Part shown: positions 8,065-18,200 of the stretch, in pieces
How the letters are laid out: every line of letters starts with the position of its first letter
How positions within the stretch are numbered: the stretch's first letter is position 1
From: Sphingomonas sp. FARSPH
GTDB taxonomy: Bacteria > Pseudomonadota > Alphaproteobacteria > Sphingomonadales > Sphingomonadaceae
NCBI RefSeq assembly: GCF_003355005.1
Contig: NZ_CP029985.1
Coordinates: 620,001 to 684,000 of the forward strand
Length of the DNA stretch: 64,000 nt
Direction: 5' to 3'
The notes under the pieces: model-generated
What the model was told of the DNA's origin: nothing
What the model saw: only the letters and a program-made list of their open reading frames with translations
Databases searched by the model: none
Position numbers and translations under genes: made by a program

Positions 8065-8222
8065 GCCGTATCCCTGCCCGTACCGTGCGCGCTTGTCACC
8101 CGCTTCGATCGGGCCATCCAGTTCAATCGGTTATACGCAATGCGCCGAACTTGATCGACGGGCGCGCATCCTGTCTGCTGACGCGCGATCCACCAATCGT
8201 CCGCCTGGAAAGGCCCCTCGCA

Positions 8223-8771
8223 ATGCCGCGCCTGTTCGTCGCCCTGCGCCCCCCGCCCCCGGTCCGGCAGCGACTGCGCGCACTCGGCACCGGCATCCCC
8301 GGCGCGCGCTGGCAGGACGACGAGCAACTGCACCTGACGCTGCGCTTCATCGGCGATATCGACCGGCCCTTGGCGGAAGACGTCGCCGCCGCGCTCGGCG
8401 GCGTCCATGCCCCCGTCCCGGCGGTGTCGATCACGGGCGTCGGACGCTTCGAGCATCGCGGGCGCATCGAGGCTCTATGGGCCGGCGTCGCGCCCTCGGA
8501 AGCCCTGCGTCATCTGCACCGCAAGGTCGAGCAGGCGTGCGTGCGCGCCGGCCTTCCCCCCGAACGCCGCGCCTTCCTGCCGCATGTCACGCTCGCGCGC
8601 TTCTCGCGCAGTGCCGGCGTCGCGCCGGAGATCGGAGGGTGGCTGGCGATGCATGCCGGGCTCGCGCTGCCCGCGTTCCCGTCGTCCCATATCGTCCTCT
8701 ACGAAAGCCATCTCGGCAGCGCGGGCGCCAGCTACACCCCCGTCGCGCGCTGGCCGCTCGACGTAGGCTGA
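8223..8771 (+). CDS. thpR: RNA 2',3'-cyclic phosphodiesterase (ThpR, 2'-5' RNA ligase family)
   Basis: This 182-residue 2H phosphoesterase opens 2',3'-cyclic phosphates on RNA to 2'-phosphates. Both catalytic H-x-T motifs are present: HLTL at 37-40 and HVTL at 121-124. They are preceded by the family opening MPRLFVALRPPPPVR. The length matches ThpR. The ATG at 8223 is chosen because the fold begins there; no strong ribosome site is visible. It lies between the divergent ClC gene and the sodC gene. Confidence 0.92.
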   Translation: MPRLFVALRPPPPVRQRLRALGTGIPGARWQDDEQLHLTLRFIGDIDRPLAEDVAAALGGVHAPVPAVSITGVGRFEHRGRIEALWAGVAPSEALRHLHRKVEQACVRAGLPPERRAFLPHVTLARFSRSAGVAPEIGGWLAMHAGLALPAFPSSHIVLYESHLGSAGASYTPVARWPLDVG

Positions 8772-8809
8772 TCGCGCCTGCGGTCGGGCGCGACGACGCC
8801 TTGCCTGCC

Positions 8810-8834
8810 GGAACCGGGCGGGTCATGACGGGTT
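8810..8834 (+). promoter_or_regulatory. EcfG-like promoter candidate for the SOD gene
   Basis: GGAAC (8810-8814), a 16-base spacer and GGTT (8831-8834) match GGAAC-N16-CGTT with one mismatch. The -10 lies 38 bases before the SOD start codon. Confidence 0.5.
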
Positions 8835-8872
8835 CGTCAGCGACACGCCTGTCCATACGGGAGACGACCTTT

Positions 8873-9406
8873 ATGCGCGCCCTCATTCTGGCCGGCCTGT
8901 CCGGCCTCGCCCTCACCGCCTGCGACCAGACCGAAAAGGTGCAGACGGGCACCCCCGTCGCCGGCGGCGTGCGCGCGGCCGCGATGCTACGCGATGCGAC
9001 CGGTGCCGATGTCGGCCGCGCAACGGCGACCGATGTCGCGGGCGGCATCCGCTACACGCTCGACGTGCGGGGTCTCCCGGCTGGGACGCATGGCGCGCAC
9101 ATCCATACCGTCGGTCGCTGCGACGCGCCCGATTTCACCACGGCGGGCGGCCATTGGAACCCAACGATGAAGAAGCACGGGACGATGAACCCGCAGGGCC
9201 CGCACGAAGGCGACCTGCCCAACCTCATCGTCGGCAGCGACGGCCGCGGCACGCTGGGCGTGACGGTGCCGGGTCAGACGATGGCCGGGCTACTGGATGC
9301 GGACGGATCGGCGATCGTCGTCCACGCCGGCCCCGACGATCTGATGACCGATCCGTCGGGCAACAGCGGCGGCCGCATCGCCTGCGGCGTCTTCACCGCC
9401 GCCTGA
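8873..9406 (+). CDS. sodC: Cu/Zn superoxide dismutase, periplasmic lipoprotein
   Basis: This 177-residue protein dismutates superoxide in the periplasm. The start at 8873 follows GGGAGA and gives a lipoprotein signal peptide with lipobox LTAC (Cys17). The SOD fold shows the copper ligands in GAHIHTVGRC and the zinc-loop elements GGHWNPTMKKHG and GPHEGDLPN. The C-terminal SGGRIACGVF carries the second disulfide cysteine and the active-site arginine. An EcfG-like promoter directly upstream suggests induction in the general stress response. Confidence 0.94.
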   Translation: MRALILAGLSGLALTACDQTEKVQTGTPVAGGVRAAAMLRDATGADVGRATATDVAGGIRYTLDVRGLPAGTHGAHIHTVGRCDAPDFTTAGGHWNPTMKKHGTMNPQGPHEGDLPNLIVGSDGRGTLGVTVPGQTMAGLLDADGSAIVVHAGPDDLMTDPSGNSGGRIACGVFTAA

Positions 9407-9439
9407 TCTTCAGCCTTTGGCGTCTTCACCGCCCGTCGC

Positions 9440-11014
<1,575 letters not shown>

Positions 11015-11231
11015 CGCGCTCTCCTGCATACCGTATCGCCGAAAGACTAGAGCAACGCGACGGCATTGCAAGAGCCGTAGCGATACCGTTTCTTCGATCA
11101 ATCAGACATGGGCGGGAAAGGGTCGATTCAATGACCTTTGTGTTGCAGTTATGCACCACATCGGGCCCAATTTCATTTTACGCTCATTGCGGTGGGGATA
11201 TCGCAACAAATAGGGTTGAGTTCCGACGAAT

Positions 11232-11269
11232 TTGAAACATAATTCCTTCGCCTACTGTATACCGTAGGC
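11232..11269 (+). promoter_or_regulatory. Promoter with overlapping palindrome upstream of the TonB receptor
   Basis: TTGAAA (11232-11237) and TGTATA (11256-11261), 18 bases apart, form a plausible sigma-70 promoter. The -10 lies inside a 20-base near-perfect palindrome (11250-11269, GCCTAC...GTAGGC around GTATAC, 18 of 20 positions symmetrical). That placement would suit a repressor operator. The remaining 11015-11231 stretch holds no gene. Confidence 0.4.
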
Positions 11270-11308
11270 GGATATGGCGCTGGGGAGCGCCGAAGAGGGG
11301 ACTTAATA

Positions 11309-14300
11309 ATGCTGACCAATCGTAAGCGGGGCCTCCGCAAGAGGCTTCTCGCATCGGCCTTCTGCGGCTTGATGGTCGTCGCCGGCAACACCGTCGGCGC
11401 GCCCGTCGCGCAAGCGCAGGGCTTCTCCACCTTCCTGGGCACCGGTACCGTTGTCGACAGCAACGGCAAGCCGATCGAAGGCGCGACGGTGACCGTCCGC
11501 TCGCAGGACCAGGGCTTTACGCGCAGCGTGAAGACGGCGAAGGACGGAACGTACAGCATTCCCGAATTGCGCGACGGCAACTACGATTTCACGGTCGAGG
11601 CGCCCGGCTTCGACAGCTACGCGGAAACCGACGTCCGGCTCGTCGCGGGCGCAGCCTCCAACCAGTTCCGGCTCGGTGCGGCGAACGGCGACATCACCGT
11701 CACCAGCAAGCGCGTCAAAACGACCGACTTCGACCTGACCACGACCGGCCAGGTGATCAACGTCGCCGACATCGCCACCCGCCTTCCCGTCGCACGCAGC
11801 CTGACCGCGATCATTCTGCAGGCGCCTGGCACCGCGGCAGGATCCGGTGCGTTCGGCGGCCTGCCCTCCGTCAACGGTTCGGCGGTTTCGGAGAACGCCT
11901 ATTTCGTCAACGGTCTCAACATCTCCGACTTCCGCAAGGGGCTGACCCCGGTCGAAATCCCGTTCGAGTTTTACTCGACGGTCGAGGTCAAGACGGGCGG
12001 CTTTGCGGCGGAATTCGGCCGCACGACCGGCGGCTTCACCAGCGCCACGACCAAGTCGGGCTCGAACGATTTCCACGGCGGAATGCTGTTCACCTGGAAC
12101 CCGAACTGGGGCCGTTCGCTCGCCCCCGACACGCTCGGCTCGGACAATGACAGTTCGAAGAGCGAGTCGCGCTCGACGATCTTCCAGCTGTCCGGCCCGA
12201 TCTGGAAGGACCATCTGTTCTTCTACGGCCTGTATCAGGCCCGCGACAACACGAGCAGCGCCGGCGGCCGCCAGTTCCTGGGCGACCCGCGCACCAACGA
12301 CGTCAACGATCCGACGAAGTTCCTGGGCACCAGCCGCAGCTATTATTCGACGCATTCGCCCTTCTACGCGGGCAAAATCGACGCGATCATCACCAATGGA
12401 CAGCGGCTGGAGTTCACCTACTTCAACACGTCGGGCGATGCGGTCAATTCGACCTACGGGAACACGACGAGCCGCGCCAACCGCTTCAACTACATCACAA
12501 ACACCGACGGCCCCTACAGCGGCCGGACGCTCAGCCAATATGGCGGCGAGAATTACGTTGCGCGCTATACCGGCGTGATGACCAGGTGGCTGACGCTGTC
12601 GGCCGCCTATGGTCGCAACGTCAACACGAGCAATTATCAGTCGTTCAACGCGACGAACACGGTCGTGCCCGGCGCCGCCGATTATCGCGATCCGTTCAAC
12701 ACCCAGACCCTCACCGTCGCCGGCGGCAGCCAGGGCATCAACAAGGACGTGCGCAAATTTTACCGTGCGGACGCCGACCTCTACTTCAATCTGCTCGGCT
12801 CGCACCACGTCAAGGGCGGGTACGACCGCGAGAAGCTGGCGTCTGACTCGCTCTACCTGCCGTCGGGCAACGGCATCGGTTACGGCATCTATCGCGCGTC
12901 GGCGGGGAACCCCTATGGCCTCGCGTCGGGCACCGATTACGTGCAGCAAAGCGTCTACCGCCAGTCGGGCAACTTCACCTCGCTGAACGATGCCTTCTAT
13001 ATCGAGGACAGCTGGTCGCTCTTCTCGAACCGGCTCAACATCAACGCTGGTCTGCGCAACGATCGCTTCACCAACAACAACGCGCTCAACCAGACGTTCT
13101 ACAAGTCGGGCAATCAGTGGGGGCCGCGCTTCGGCTTTACCTTCGATCCGATCGGCGACCAGCGCGATAAGGTGTATGGCAGCTTCGGTCGCCTCTTTAT
13201 CCCGGTCGCGTCGAACACGAACATCCGCCTGACCGGCGGCGAAACCTACTTCGTCCGCACCAACCTGTTCGGCGGGATCGGCAACGGCAACGTGCCCATC
13301 CTCGGCGCGCCGGTTCTCTACGCGGGTGCGGCCGCCTGCCCGGACGACAAGGTCGCGAACTGCTCGGTCACCGGCAACGGCGAGCCCAAGGAAGCGGCTA
13401 CCACCGTCTCCTCGACGCTGAAGCCGCAGTCGGCGGACGAATATATCCTCGGCTACGAAAAGCGGCTTGGATCGCGCTGGCGGGTCGGCGCCTTCTTCAC
13501 CTACACCAAGCTCAACGAGGTGCTGGAAGACGCCGCGATCGACGCCGCGATCGTCAGTTATTGCAACGCGCAGAAGGCGACGGGTTGCAACCAATGGGGC
13601 GGGTTCGACCAATATGTGCTGATCAACCCCGGCCAGGGCGCGACGGTGCAGCTCGCCTATCCGATCAACGGCGAGAAGACCGCCCGCACGGTCAGCTTCA
13701 CCGCGGCCCAACTGGGCTATCCGAAGGCGGTGCGCACCTACAAGGGCATCACGCTGGAGGCGCATCGTGAATTCGACGGCGTGTGGAGCCTGGACGCCTC
13801 GTACACCTACTCGAAGACGATCGGTAACTATGAAGGCGGCGTGAAGACCGACAACGGGCAGAGCGATACCGGCCTCACCACCGACTTCGACCAGCCTGGA
13901 CTCGTCAACGGCACCTACGGCTATTCGCCCAACGACAAGCGCCACGTCATCAAGCTGGCGGGCAGCTACATGTTCTTCGACGCGCTCAACGTCGGCCTCA
14001 ACCTCCAGGCCTATGCGCCGCGGCGGTACGGTTGCCTTGGTCAGGTGCCGCGGTCGGTCGATCCCTATGCCTATGCCTATGGCGCGGCAGGCCTGTACTG
14101 CCAGGTCAACGCGGACGGCAGCATCAACACCGACCCGAGCGTCACCCGTCCGGTGCAGCTGATCCGGCGGGGTTCGGTATTCACGAACGACTGGCTGATC
14201 ACCAACGATCTCGACATCAGCTACAAGTTCAATGTCGGCAAGGCGGCGATGACGCTGCGCGGGACCGTATTCAACGTCCTCAACCGCCACGCGGTGACGA

Positions 14301-14413
14301 ACCTGAACGAATACGGCACGGACAATCAGGGTCGCGCATCCGCCTATTACCGCACGATCACCGGATACCAGACGCCGCGCAACGCCCGTCTGCAGCTGTC
14401 GTTCGACTTCTGA
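11309..14413 (+). CDS. TonB-dependent receptor, Oar-like with regulatory N-terminal domain
   Basis: This 1034-residue outer-membrane receptor imports a substrate with energy from TonB. A signal peptide ends near residue 35 (APVAQAQG). A carboxypeptidase regulatory-like Ig fold follows at ~40-125 (GTVVDSNGKPIEGATVTV, KDGTYSIPELRDGNYDF). The plug is at ~130-250, with VNGSAVSENAYFVNGLNISD and EVKTGGFAAEFGRTTGG. The remainder is beta-barrel ending in the canonical terminal phenylalanine (LQLSFDF). No clear TonB box was located. GAGGGGA precedes the ATG. The substrate is unknown; the divergent MFS permease may act in the same uptake route. Confidence 0.92.
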   Translation: MLTNRKRGLRKRLLASAFCGLMVVAGNTVGAPVAQAQGFSTFLGTGTVVDSNGKPIEGATVTVRSQDQGFTRSVKTAKDGTYSIPELRDGNYDFTVEAPGFDSYAETDVRLVAGAASNQFRLGAANGDITVTSKRVKTTDFDLTTTGQVINVADIATRLPVARSLTAIILQAPGTAAGSGAFGGLPSVNGSAVSENAYFVNGLNISDFRKGLTPVEIPFEFYSTVEVKTGGFAAEFGRTTGGFTSATTKSGSNDFHGGMLFTWNPNWGRSLAPDTLGSDNDSSKSESRSTIFQLSGPIWKDHLFFYGLYQARDNTSSAGGRQFLGDPRTNDVNDPTKFLGTSRSYYSTHSPFYAGKIDAIITNGQRLEFTYFNTSGDAVNSTYGNTTSRANRFNYITNTDGPYSGRTLSQYGGENYVARYTGVMTRWLTLSAAYGRNVNTSNYQSFNATNTVVPGAADYRDPFNTQTLTVAGGSQGINKDVRKFYRADADLYFNLLGSHHVKGGYDREKLASDSLYLPSGNGIGYGIYRASAGNPYGLASGTDYVQQSVYRQSGNFTSLNDAFYIEDSWSLFSNRLNINAGLRNDRFTNNNALNQTFYKSGNQWGPRFGFTFDPIGDQRDKVYGSFGRLFIPVASNTNIRLTGGETYFVRTNLFGGIGNGNVPILGAPVLYAGAAACPDDKVANCSVTGNGEPKEAATTVSSTLKPQSADEYILGYEKRLGSRWRVGAFFTYTKLNEVLEDAAIDAAIVSYCNAQKATGCNQWGGFDQYVLINPGQGATVQLAYPINGEKTARTVSFTAAQLGYPKAVRTYKGITLEAHREFDGVWSLDASYTYSKTIGNYEGGVKTDNGQSDTGLTTDFDQPGLVNGTYGYSPNDKRHVIKLAGSYMFFDALNVGLNLQAYAPRRYGCLGQVPRSVDPYAYAYGAAGLYCQVNADGSINTDPSVTRPVQLIRRGSVFTNDWLITNDLDISYKFNVGKAAMTLRGTVFNVLNRHAVTNLNEYGTDNQGRASAYYRTITGYQTPRNARLQLSFDF

Positions 14414-14597
14414 TCCCGGCGCGGAAGGCGGCGCTGTGGTGTCGCCTTTCGCGCTGACCGGAGGTCTCTCGAGAAAAGACGATAGTGGACAGGATCATCA
14501 CGGTGTAGTATTTAACTACCACGCCATCGAAGCCCTGTCGTCGCACGGCTTCCGTTTGTTCCGACCGGCTGCGTTCCCTCGCTGCCATCGGCCACCT

Positions 14598-14630
14598 GCC
14601 GGTCCCGCTCCGTGCGGGGCCGGCTTTTTT
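14598..14630 (+). terminator. Rho-independent terminator downstream of the TonB receptor
   Basis: GCCGGTCCCGC pairs with GCGGGGCCGGC around a 5-base loop and is followed by six T. It lies ~185 bases past the receptor stop and abuts the stop codon of the convergent minus-strand gene. A weaker hairpin without T run sits at 14422-14454, right after the receptor stop. Confidence 0.8.
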
Positions 14631-15334
14631 CAGGCGCGGAGCGGCGGCCGGCGGGCGCCCTGCTCCAGGCGGCGGAGCAGCGATTCGATCGAGGGGCTTT
14701 CGGGCGCGGCGTCAGGATTGCGCGGCAGTTCGACGGTGTCGATCCGCTCCCCCTCGGCGAGCGCGACGCGCGGGCGGAGCGGCGCGACGGGCCGCAGCGG
14801 CTCGCGCGGCACGTCGGGGACCGCGCCGGGGTGGAAGGCGGCGAGCGGCTGGTCGAGGTCGGCGGGAATGTCGCGCTCGGCGGGGGGCGGCGGCGGCGCG
14901 GTGACCGCACGCGGCTCTGTCGGCGGCGGCATCGGCGCGCCCAGATCGGCGGCCGACATCGGCCGGCGGGCGGGTGCATCGGGATGGGCATCGGCCCGGC
15001 GCAGCATTGGCGCATCGTCCTCGCCGCGTCCCTTCGTCATCGGCGCGAGCAGGCCATCGGGCCCGAACAGCAGGAACAGCGCGGACCAGGCGACGGCCGC
15101 GGCAATCCCCCCGGCCGCCAGCGCCAGCACCGTCCGCGCGGTAAGGCCCAGCGGCGGCTGCGCGACGGGGAGCAGGGCCGCGACCCCGCTCCGCCACACC
15201 CAATCCTCCAGCGTCGAGGCGGGCACCAGCAGGAACGTCGCGGCGGCGGCAAGACCGACGACCGCACCGCCGACGGGCGCGATCCACGGCGCCGCGGCGG
15301 CAAAGGTCGGGTTGATGCGGGGCCAGGCTGCCAT
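14630..15334 (-). CDS. Membrane protein with Pro-rich cytoplasmic tail, function unknown
   Basis: This 234-residue protein is not recognised. It has two or three hydrophobic helices in residues 10-95 (VGGAVVGLAAAATFLLVP and VLALAAGGIAAAVAWSALFLLF). A long proline- and alanine-rich, probably disordered tail follows, with PPPPPAERDIPADLDQPLAAFHP near residue 150. It ends with SIESLLRRLEQGARR, a possible short amphipathic helix. It starts 15 bases after the stop of the exosortase A-type glycosyltransferase on the same strand, so the two probably form one transcript and may share a role in the cell envelope. Signs of a real gene are the membrane pattern and close spacing. Confidence 0.65.
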   Translation of the reverse strand: MAAWPRINPTFAAAAPWIAPVGGAVVGLAAAATFLLVPASTLEDWVWRSGVAALLPVAQPPLGLTARTVLALAAGGIAAAVAWSALFLLFGPDGLLAPMTKGRGEDDAPMLRRADAHPDAPARRPMSAADLGAPMPPPTEPRAVTAPPPPPAERDIPADLDQPLAAFHPGAVPDVPREPLRPVAPLRPRVALAEGERIDTVELPRNPDAAPESPSIESLLRRLEQGARRPPLRA

Positions 15335-15349
15335 GATCGATCCAGTGTC

Positions 15350-16540
15350 TTACGCGATAAGTCGTTGGTAAATCGGTTCGTAACGGCAAATATTTGACGA
15401 CCAGTTACGTTCCTGTTCGACGAACGTCCGCGCTTGCGCGCGGCGCGCCGGCCATCCGGATCGGTCCGCGAGCAACCCGGCGAGCGCCCGTGCTATCGCG
15501 GCGGGATCGTCGGGTGCGAACAACGTCCCCGTCTCGCCGTCGCGGATCAGCTCGCGATGACCGCCGACGTCGGATGCCGCGACCAGCTGGCCCTGCGCCA
15601 TCGCTTCGAGCGGTTTCAGCGGCGTGACGAGATCGGTCAGCCGCATCCGCTTGCGCGGATAGGCAAGCACGTCGACCAGCGCATAATAATGTTCCACGTC
15701 CTGATGCGGCACGCGGCCGACGAAGCGGATCGCATCCGCCGCGGGCGATGCCGCGGCCTGCGCCCGCAACGCCGCCTCCATCGGCCCGCCGCCGACGAGC
15801 AACAGGCGCGCGTTCGGCCGGGCCCCGATCAACGCCGGCATCGCCGCGATCAGATCGTCGAGCCCCTCATAATCGTAGAAGCTGCCGATGAACCCGATCG
15901 TTTCCGCGCCATCCAAGCCGAGGTCGCCGGCCAGCCGCGGATCGCGCGCCACCGGCGCGCCGAACAGCGAGAGGTCGACGCCGTTGGGCGAGACCGCGAT
16001 CTTGTCCGCCGCCACGCCGCGCGCGATCAGGTCGCCGCGCAGCCCCTCGCAGATCACCGTCACCGCATCCGCGCGCGCGACCGCCCAGTTCTCGAGCGCG
16101 CGCGTCGCGCGATAACGCGCCGATCCCTCGCGCCCCGTCCCGTTGCCCACCGCGGCATCCTCCCAGAAGGCACGGATCTCGTAGACCAGCGGCAATCCGC
16201 GACGTCGCGCGACCAGCCAAGCGGCGACCGCGTCGAGCGCGGGCGAATGCGCGTGGAGGATGTCGGGGCGAAACGCGTCCACCGCCGCGGCGATACGCCG
16301 GGCGAAGGCGGCGATGCCGCGCGCCTCGCCGATCGGTCCGCTGCCACCGACAGGCGGCGTGCGGTGAAAGGTGATGCCGTCGACCCGCTCGACCGCATCG
16401 GGACTTTCGCCCTGCCGCGGCCCGGTCACCGCCGCGACCTGCCACCCGCGCGCCTCCTGCGCCTTCAGGATGGCGCGGGTCCGGAACGTATAACCGCTCT
16501 GCAACGGCAGCCCGTGGTCGAGGACGTGGAGTATGCGCAT
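15350..16540 (-). CDS. Glycosyltransferase, exosortase A system-associated
   Basis: This 396-residue GT-B (GT4-type) glycosyltransferase has the hallmark N-terminus MRILHVLDHGLPLQSGYTFR of the group linked to exosortase A/PEP-CTERM loci. The acceptor domain covers ~1-190 (PDILHAHSPALDAVAAW). The donor domain carries SPNGVDLSLFG, GFIGSFYDYEGLDDLI and the final PLKPLEAMAQGQLVAASDVGGHRELI nucleotide-sugar site with its E-x7-E pattern. ATG 16540 matches the family start; another ATG lies 12 bases upstream. It likely transfers a sugar onto a lipid-linked exopolysaccharide or protein glycan. It is divergent from the O-glycosylation ligase genes. Confidence 0.9.
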   Translation of the reverse strand: MRILHVLDHGLPLQSGYTFRTRAILKAQEARGWQVAAVTGPRQGESPDAVERVDGITFHRTPPVGGSGPIGEARGIAAFARRIAAAVDAFRPDILHAHSPALDAVAAWLVARRRGLPLVYEIRAFWEDAAVGNGTGREGSARYRATRALENWAVARADAVTVICEGLRGDLIARGVAADKIAVSPNGVDLSLFGAPVARDPRLAGDLGLDGAETIGFIGSFYDYEGLDDLIAAMPALIGARPNARLLLVGGGPMEAALRAQAAASPAADAIRFVGRVPHQDVEHYYALVDVLAYPRKRMRLTDLVTPLKPLEAMAQGQLVAASDVGGHRELIRDGETGTLFAPDDPAAIARALAGLLADRSGWPARRAQARTFVEQERNWSSNICRYEPIYQRLIA

Positions 16541-16682
16541 GCCTGGCGCCATGGCATGGACGCGCTTAACGCCGCGTCAACCGGCATGTTCGTAAAGCCG
16601 TGGTCGATCGGCGGGCCGAGGCTGGCCGCGCCGGCCCGCATCGGCTCGGGCGACAGCGGCAAGGCAGAAGGGAGCGCGACCA

Positions 16683-16808
16683 ATGATCGACAATTTCGCA
16701 CTCGGTCTGACGCACGCGTTGCTGCTGTTGGCGGCGTGGCGACTGCTGCGTCGGCCCGATCTCGATTCGGAGAATCCCCCGCCGCGCCACTGGCGCGCGA
16801 AGGATTGA
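16683..16808 (+). CDS. 41-residue membrane-anchored small protein, exosortase A locus
   Basis: This short gene starts with ATG 8 bases after AAGGGAG (16668-16674) and ends in TGA 9 bases before the O-glycosylation ligase. The product has one hydrophobic helix, FALGLTHALLLLAAWRLL (residues 5-22), followed by a charged tail LRRPDLDSENPPPRHWRAKD. The good ribosome site, the helix plus positive-inside pattern and the tight spacing to a known-family gene support it as coding. It may help to assemble or stabilise the ligase; this is inference. Confidence 0.7.
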   Translation: MIDNFALGLTHALLLLAAWRLLRRPDLDSENPPPRHWRAKD

Positions 16809-16817
16809 CGGACCGGC

Positions 16818-18200
16818 GTGCGCGACCTCGTCTTCATCGCCTTTCTGGCCGCGATCTTCGGCATGGGCTTTCGCCGGCCGTTCCTGCTGGTCCTCGCCTA
16901 TGTCTATATCGACATCGTCTCGCCGCAGCGCTTGACCTATCTGCTGCTCAACAGCGTGCCGATCTCGTTGATCGCCGTCGCGCTGGCGGTGGGCGGCTGG
17001 CTGCTCGCCGATGCGAAGAAGGACAGCCGCTTCGCCCCGCGCCAGGGGCTGATCGCGCTGCTGATGCTGTATTGCTGGGGCACGACGCTGACCGCGGACT
17101 TCCCGCTCGACGCCCGGGACAAATGGGACTGGGTGTGGAAATGCCTGGCCTTCGCGGCTTTCCTGCCGCTGACGCTGCGCACGCGGCTGCGCATCGAGGC
17201 TCTGCTGCTGTTCATGATCGTGTCCGCCGCGTCGATCATCATCGTCGGCGGGATCAAGACGCTGGCGGGCGGCGGCGGCTATGGCCAACTCGACCTGATG
17301 GTGAACAACAATTCGGGGCTGTACGAAGGCTCGACGATCTCCACCGTCGCGATCGCGATCGTCCCCCTGATCGCGTGGTTCATGCGGTTCGGCACGATCT
17401 TTCCGCCCGACTGGCGCGTGAAGGGCTTCTGCCTCGCATTGATCTTCGCCTGCCTGTTGATCCCGGTCGGCACGTCGACGCGCACCGGCCTGCTCTGCAT
17501 CGTGCTCGTCGCGCTGCTGTCGATCCGCAACGCACAGCGCAAGTTGCTGTATCTCGGCCTGATCGGCGCGTGCGCGGTGATGGCGGTGCCGTTCCTCCCC
17601 GCCTCCTTCACGCAGCGGATGAGCACGATCGAAAACCACCAGGCGGACGAATCCGCCTCGACCCGCGTCGCCGTCTGGGGATGGACGATGGACTATGTCC
17701 GCTCGCATCCGTTCGGTGGTGGGTTCGACGCGTATCGCGGCAATCACATCCGCTACGAGATCAAGCGCGCCGATCCGGCCGCGGGCCCCGCCGCCGCGCT
17801 CACCGACACCGCGGTGACCGACAAGGCGCGCGGCTACCACAGCGCCTATTTCGAGATGCTGGGCGAACAGGGCTATTTCGGGCTGGCGCTCTGGCTGTCG
17901 ATCAGCCTGATCGGCCTCGTTCGTATGGAGGTGCTGCGCCGCCGCTATCGCGACCGCGACGGCGAATTCGCCTGGGCGGGGCCGCTCGCCGCCGCGCTGC
18001 AGACCGCGCATATCGTCTACCTGCTCGGCGCCGCCTTCATCGCGATCGCGTTCCAGCCGTTCATCTACATGCTGATCGGCGCGCAGATCGGGCTCGACAC
18101 CTATCTCGCACGCCGACGCAAGGAGGCGGGCGGGATGGACGGCTTCGTCCGCCGCCGGCCCCCGTCCCCGCCCTTGCCGCCACCGCCGCTGCCCGCGTGA
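16818..18200 (+). CDS. Putative O-glycosylation ligase, exosortase A system-associated (Wzy-like)
   Basis: This 460-residue polytopic inner-membrane protein begins with GTG and the family opening MRDLVFIAFLAAIFGMGFRRPF. About ten helices are visible, with the O-antigen ligase/polymerase (Wzy_C) core at ~180-400. Conserved pieces are YVYIDIVSPQRL, NNNSGLYEGSTISTVAIA, IPVGTSTRTGLLCIV and the large loop with HPFGGGFDAYRGN. A Pro-rich tail ends the protein. Members occur next to exosortase A genes and are thought to ligate or polymerise glycans. No exosortase is in this window. The stop overlaps the start of the acyltransferase (GTGA). Confidence 0.92.
   Translation: MRDLVFIAFLAAIFGMGFRRPFLLVLAYVYIDIVSPQRLTYLLLNSVPISLIAVALAVGGWLLADAKKDSRFAPRQGLIALLMLYCWGTTLTADFPLDARDKWDWVWKCLAFAAFLPLTLRTRLRIEALLLFMIVSAASIIIVGGIKTLAGGGGYGQLDLMVNNNSGLYEGSTISTVAIAIVPLIAWFMRFGTIFPPDWRVKGFCLALIFACLLIPVGTSTRTGLLCIVLVALLSIRNAQRKLLYLGLIGACAVMAVPFLPASFTQRMSTIENHQADESASTRVAVWGWTMDYVRSHPFGGGFDAYRGNHIRYEIKRADPAAGPAAALTDTAVTDKARGYHSAYFEMLGEQGYFGLALWLSISLIGLVRMEVLRRRYRDRDGEFAWAGPLAAALQTAHIVYLLGAAFIAIAFQPFIYMLIGAQIGLDTYLARRRKEAGGMDGFVRRRPPSPPLPPPPLPA

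Noticed and set aside
11303..14290. A ~1000-codon open frame antisense to the TonB receptor gene
   Set aside because: It is Val/Arg/Ala/Asp-rich with no domain, and arises from third-position GC bias opposite a real, well-conserved gene.
14422..14454. Hairpin right after the TonB receptor stop considered as its main terminator
   Set aside because: It lacks a T run; the hairpin at 14598-14630 with six T is the better candidate.
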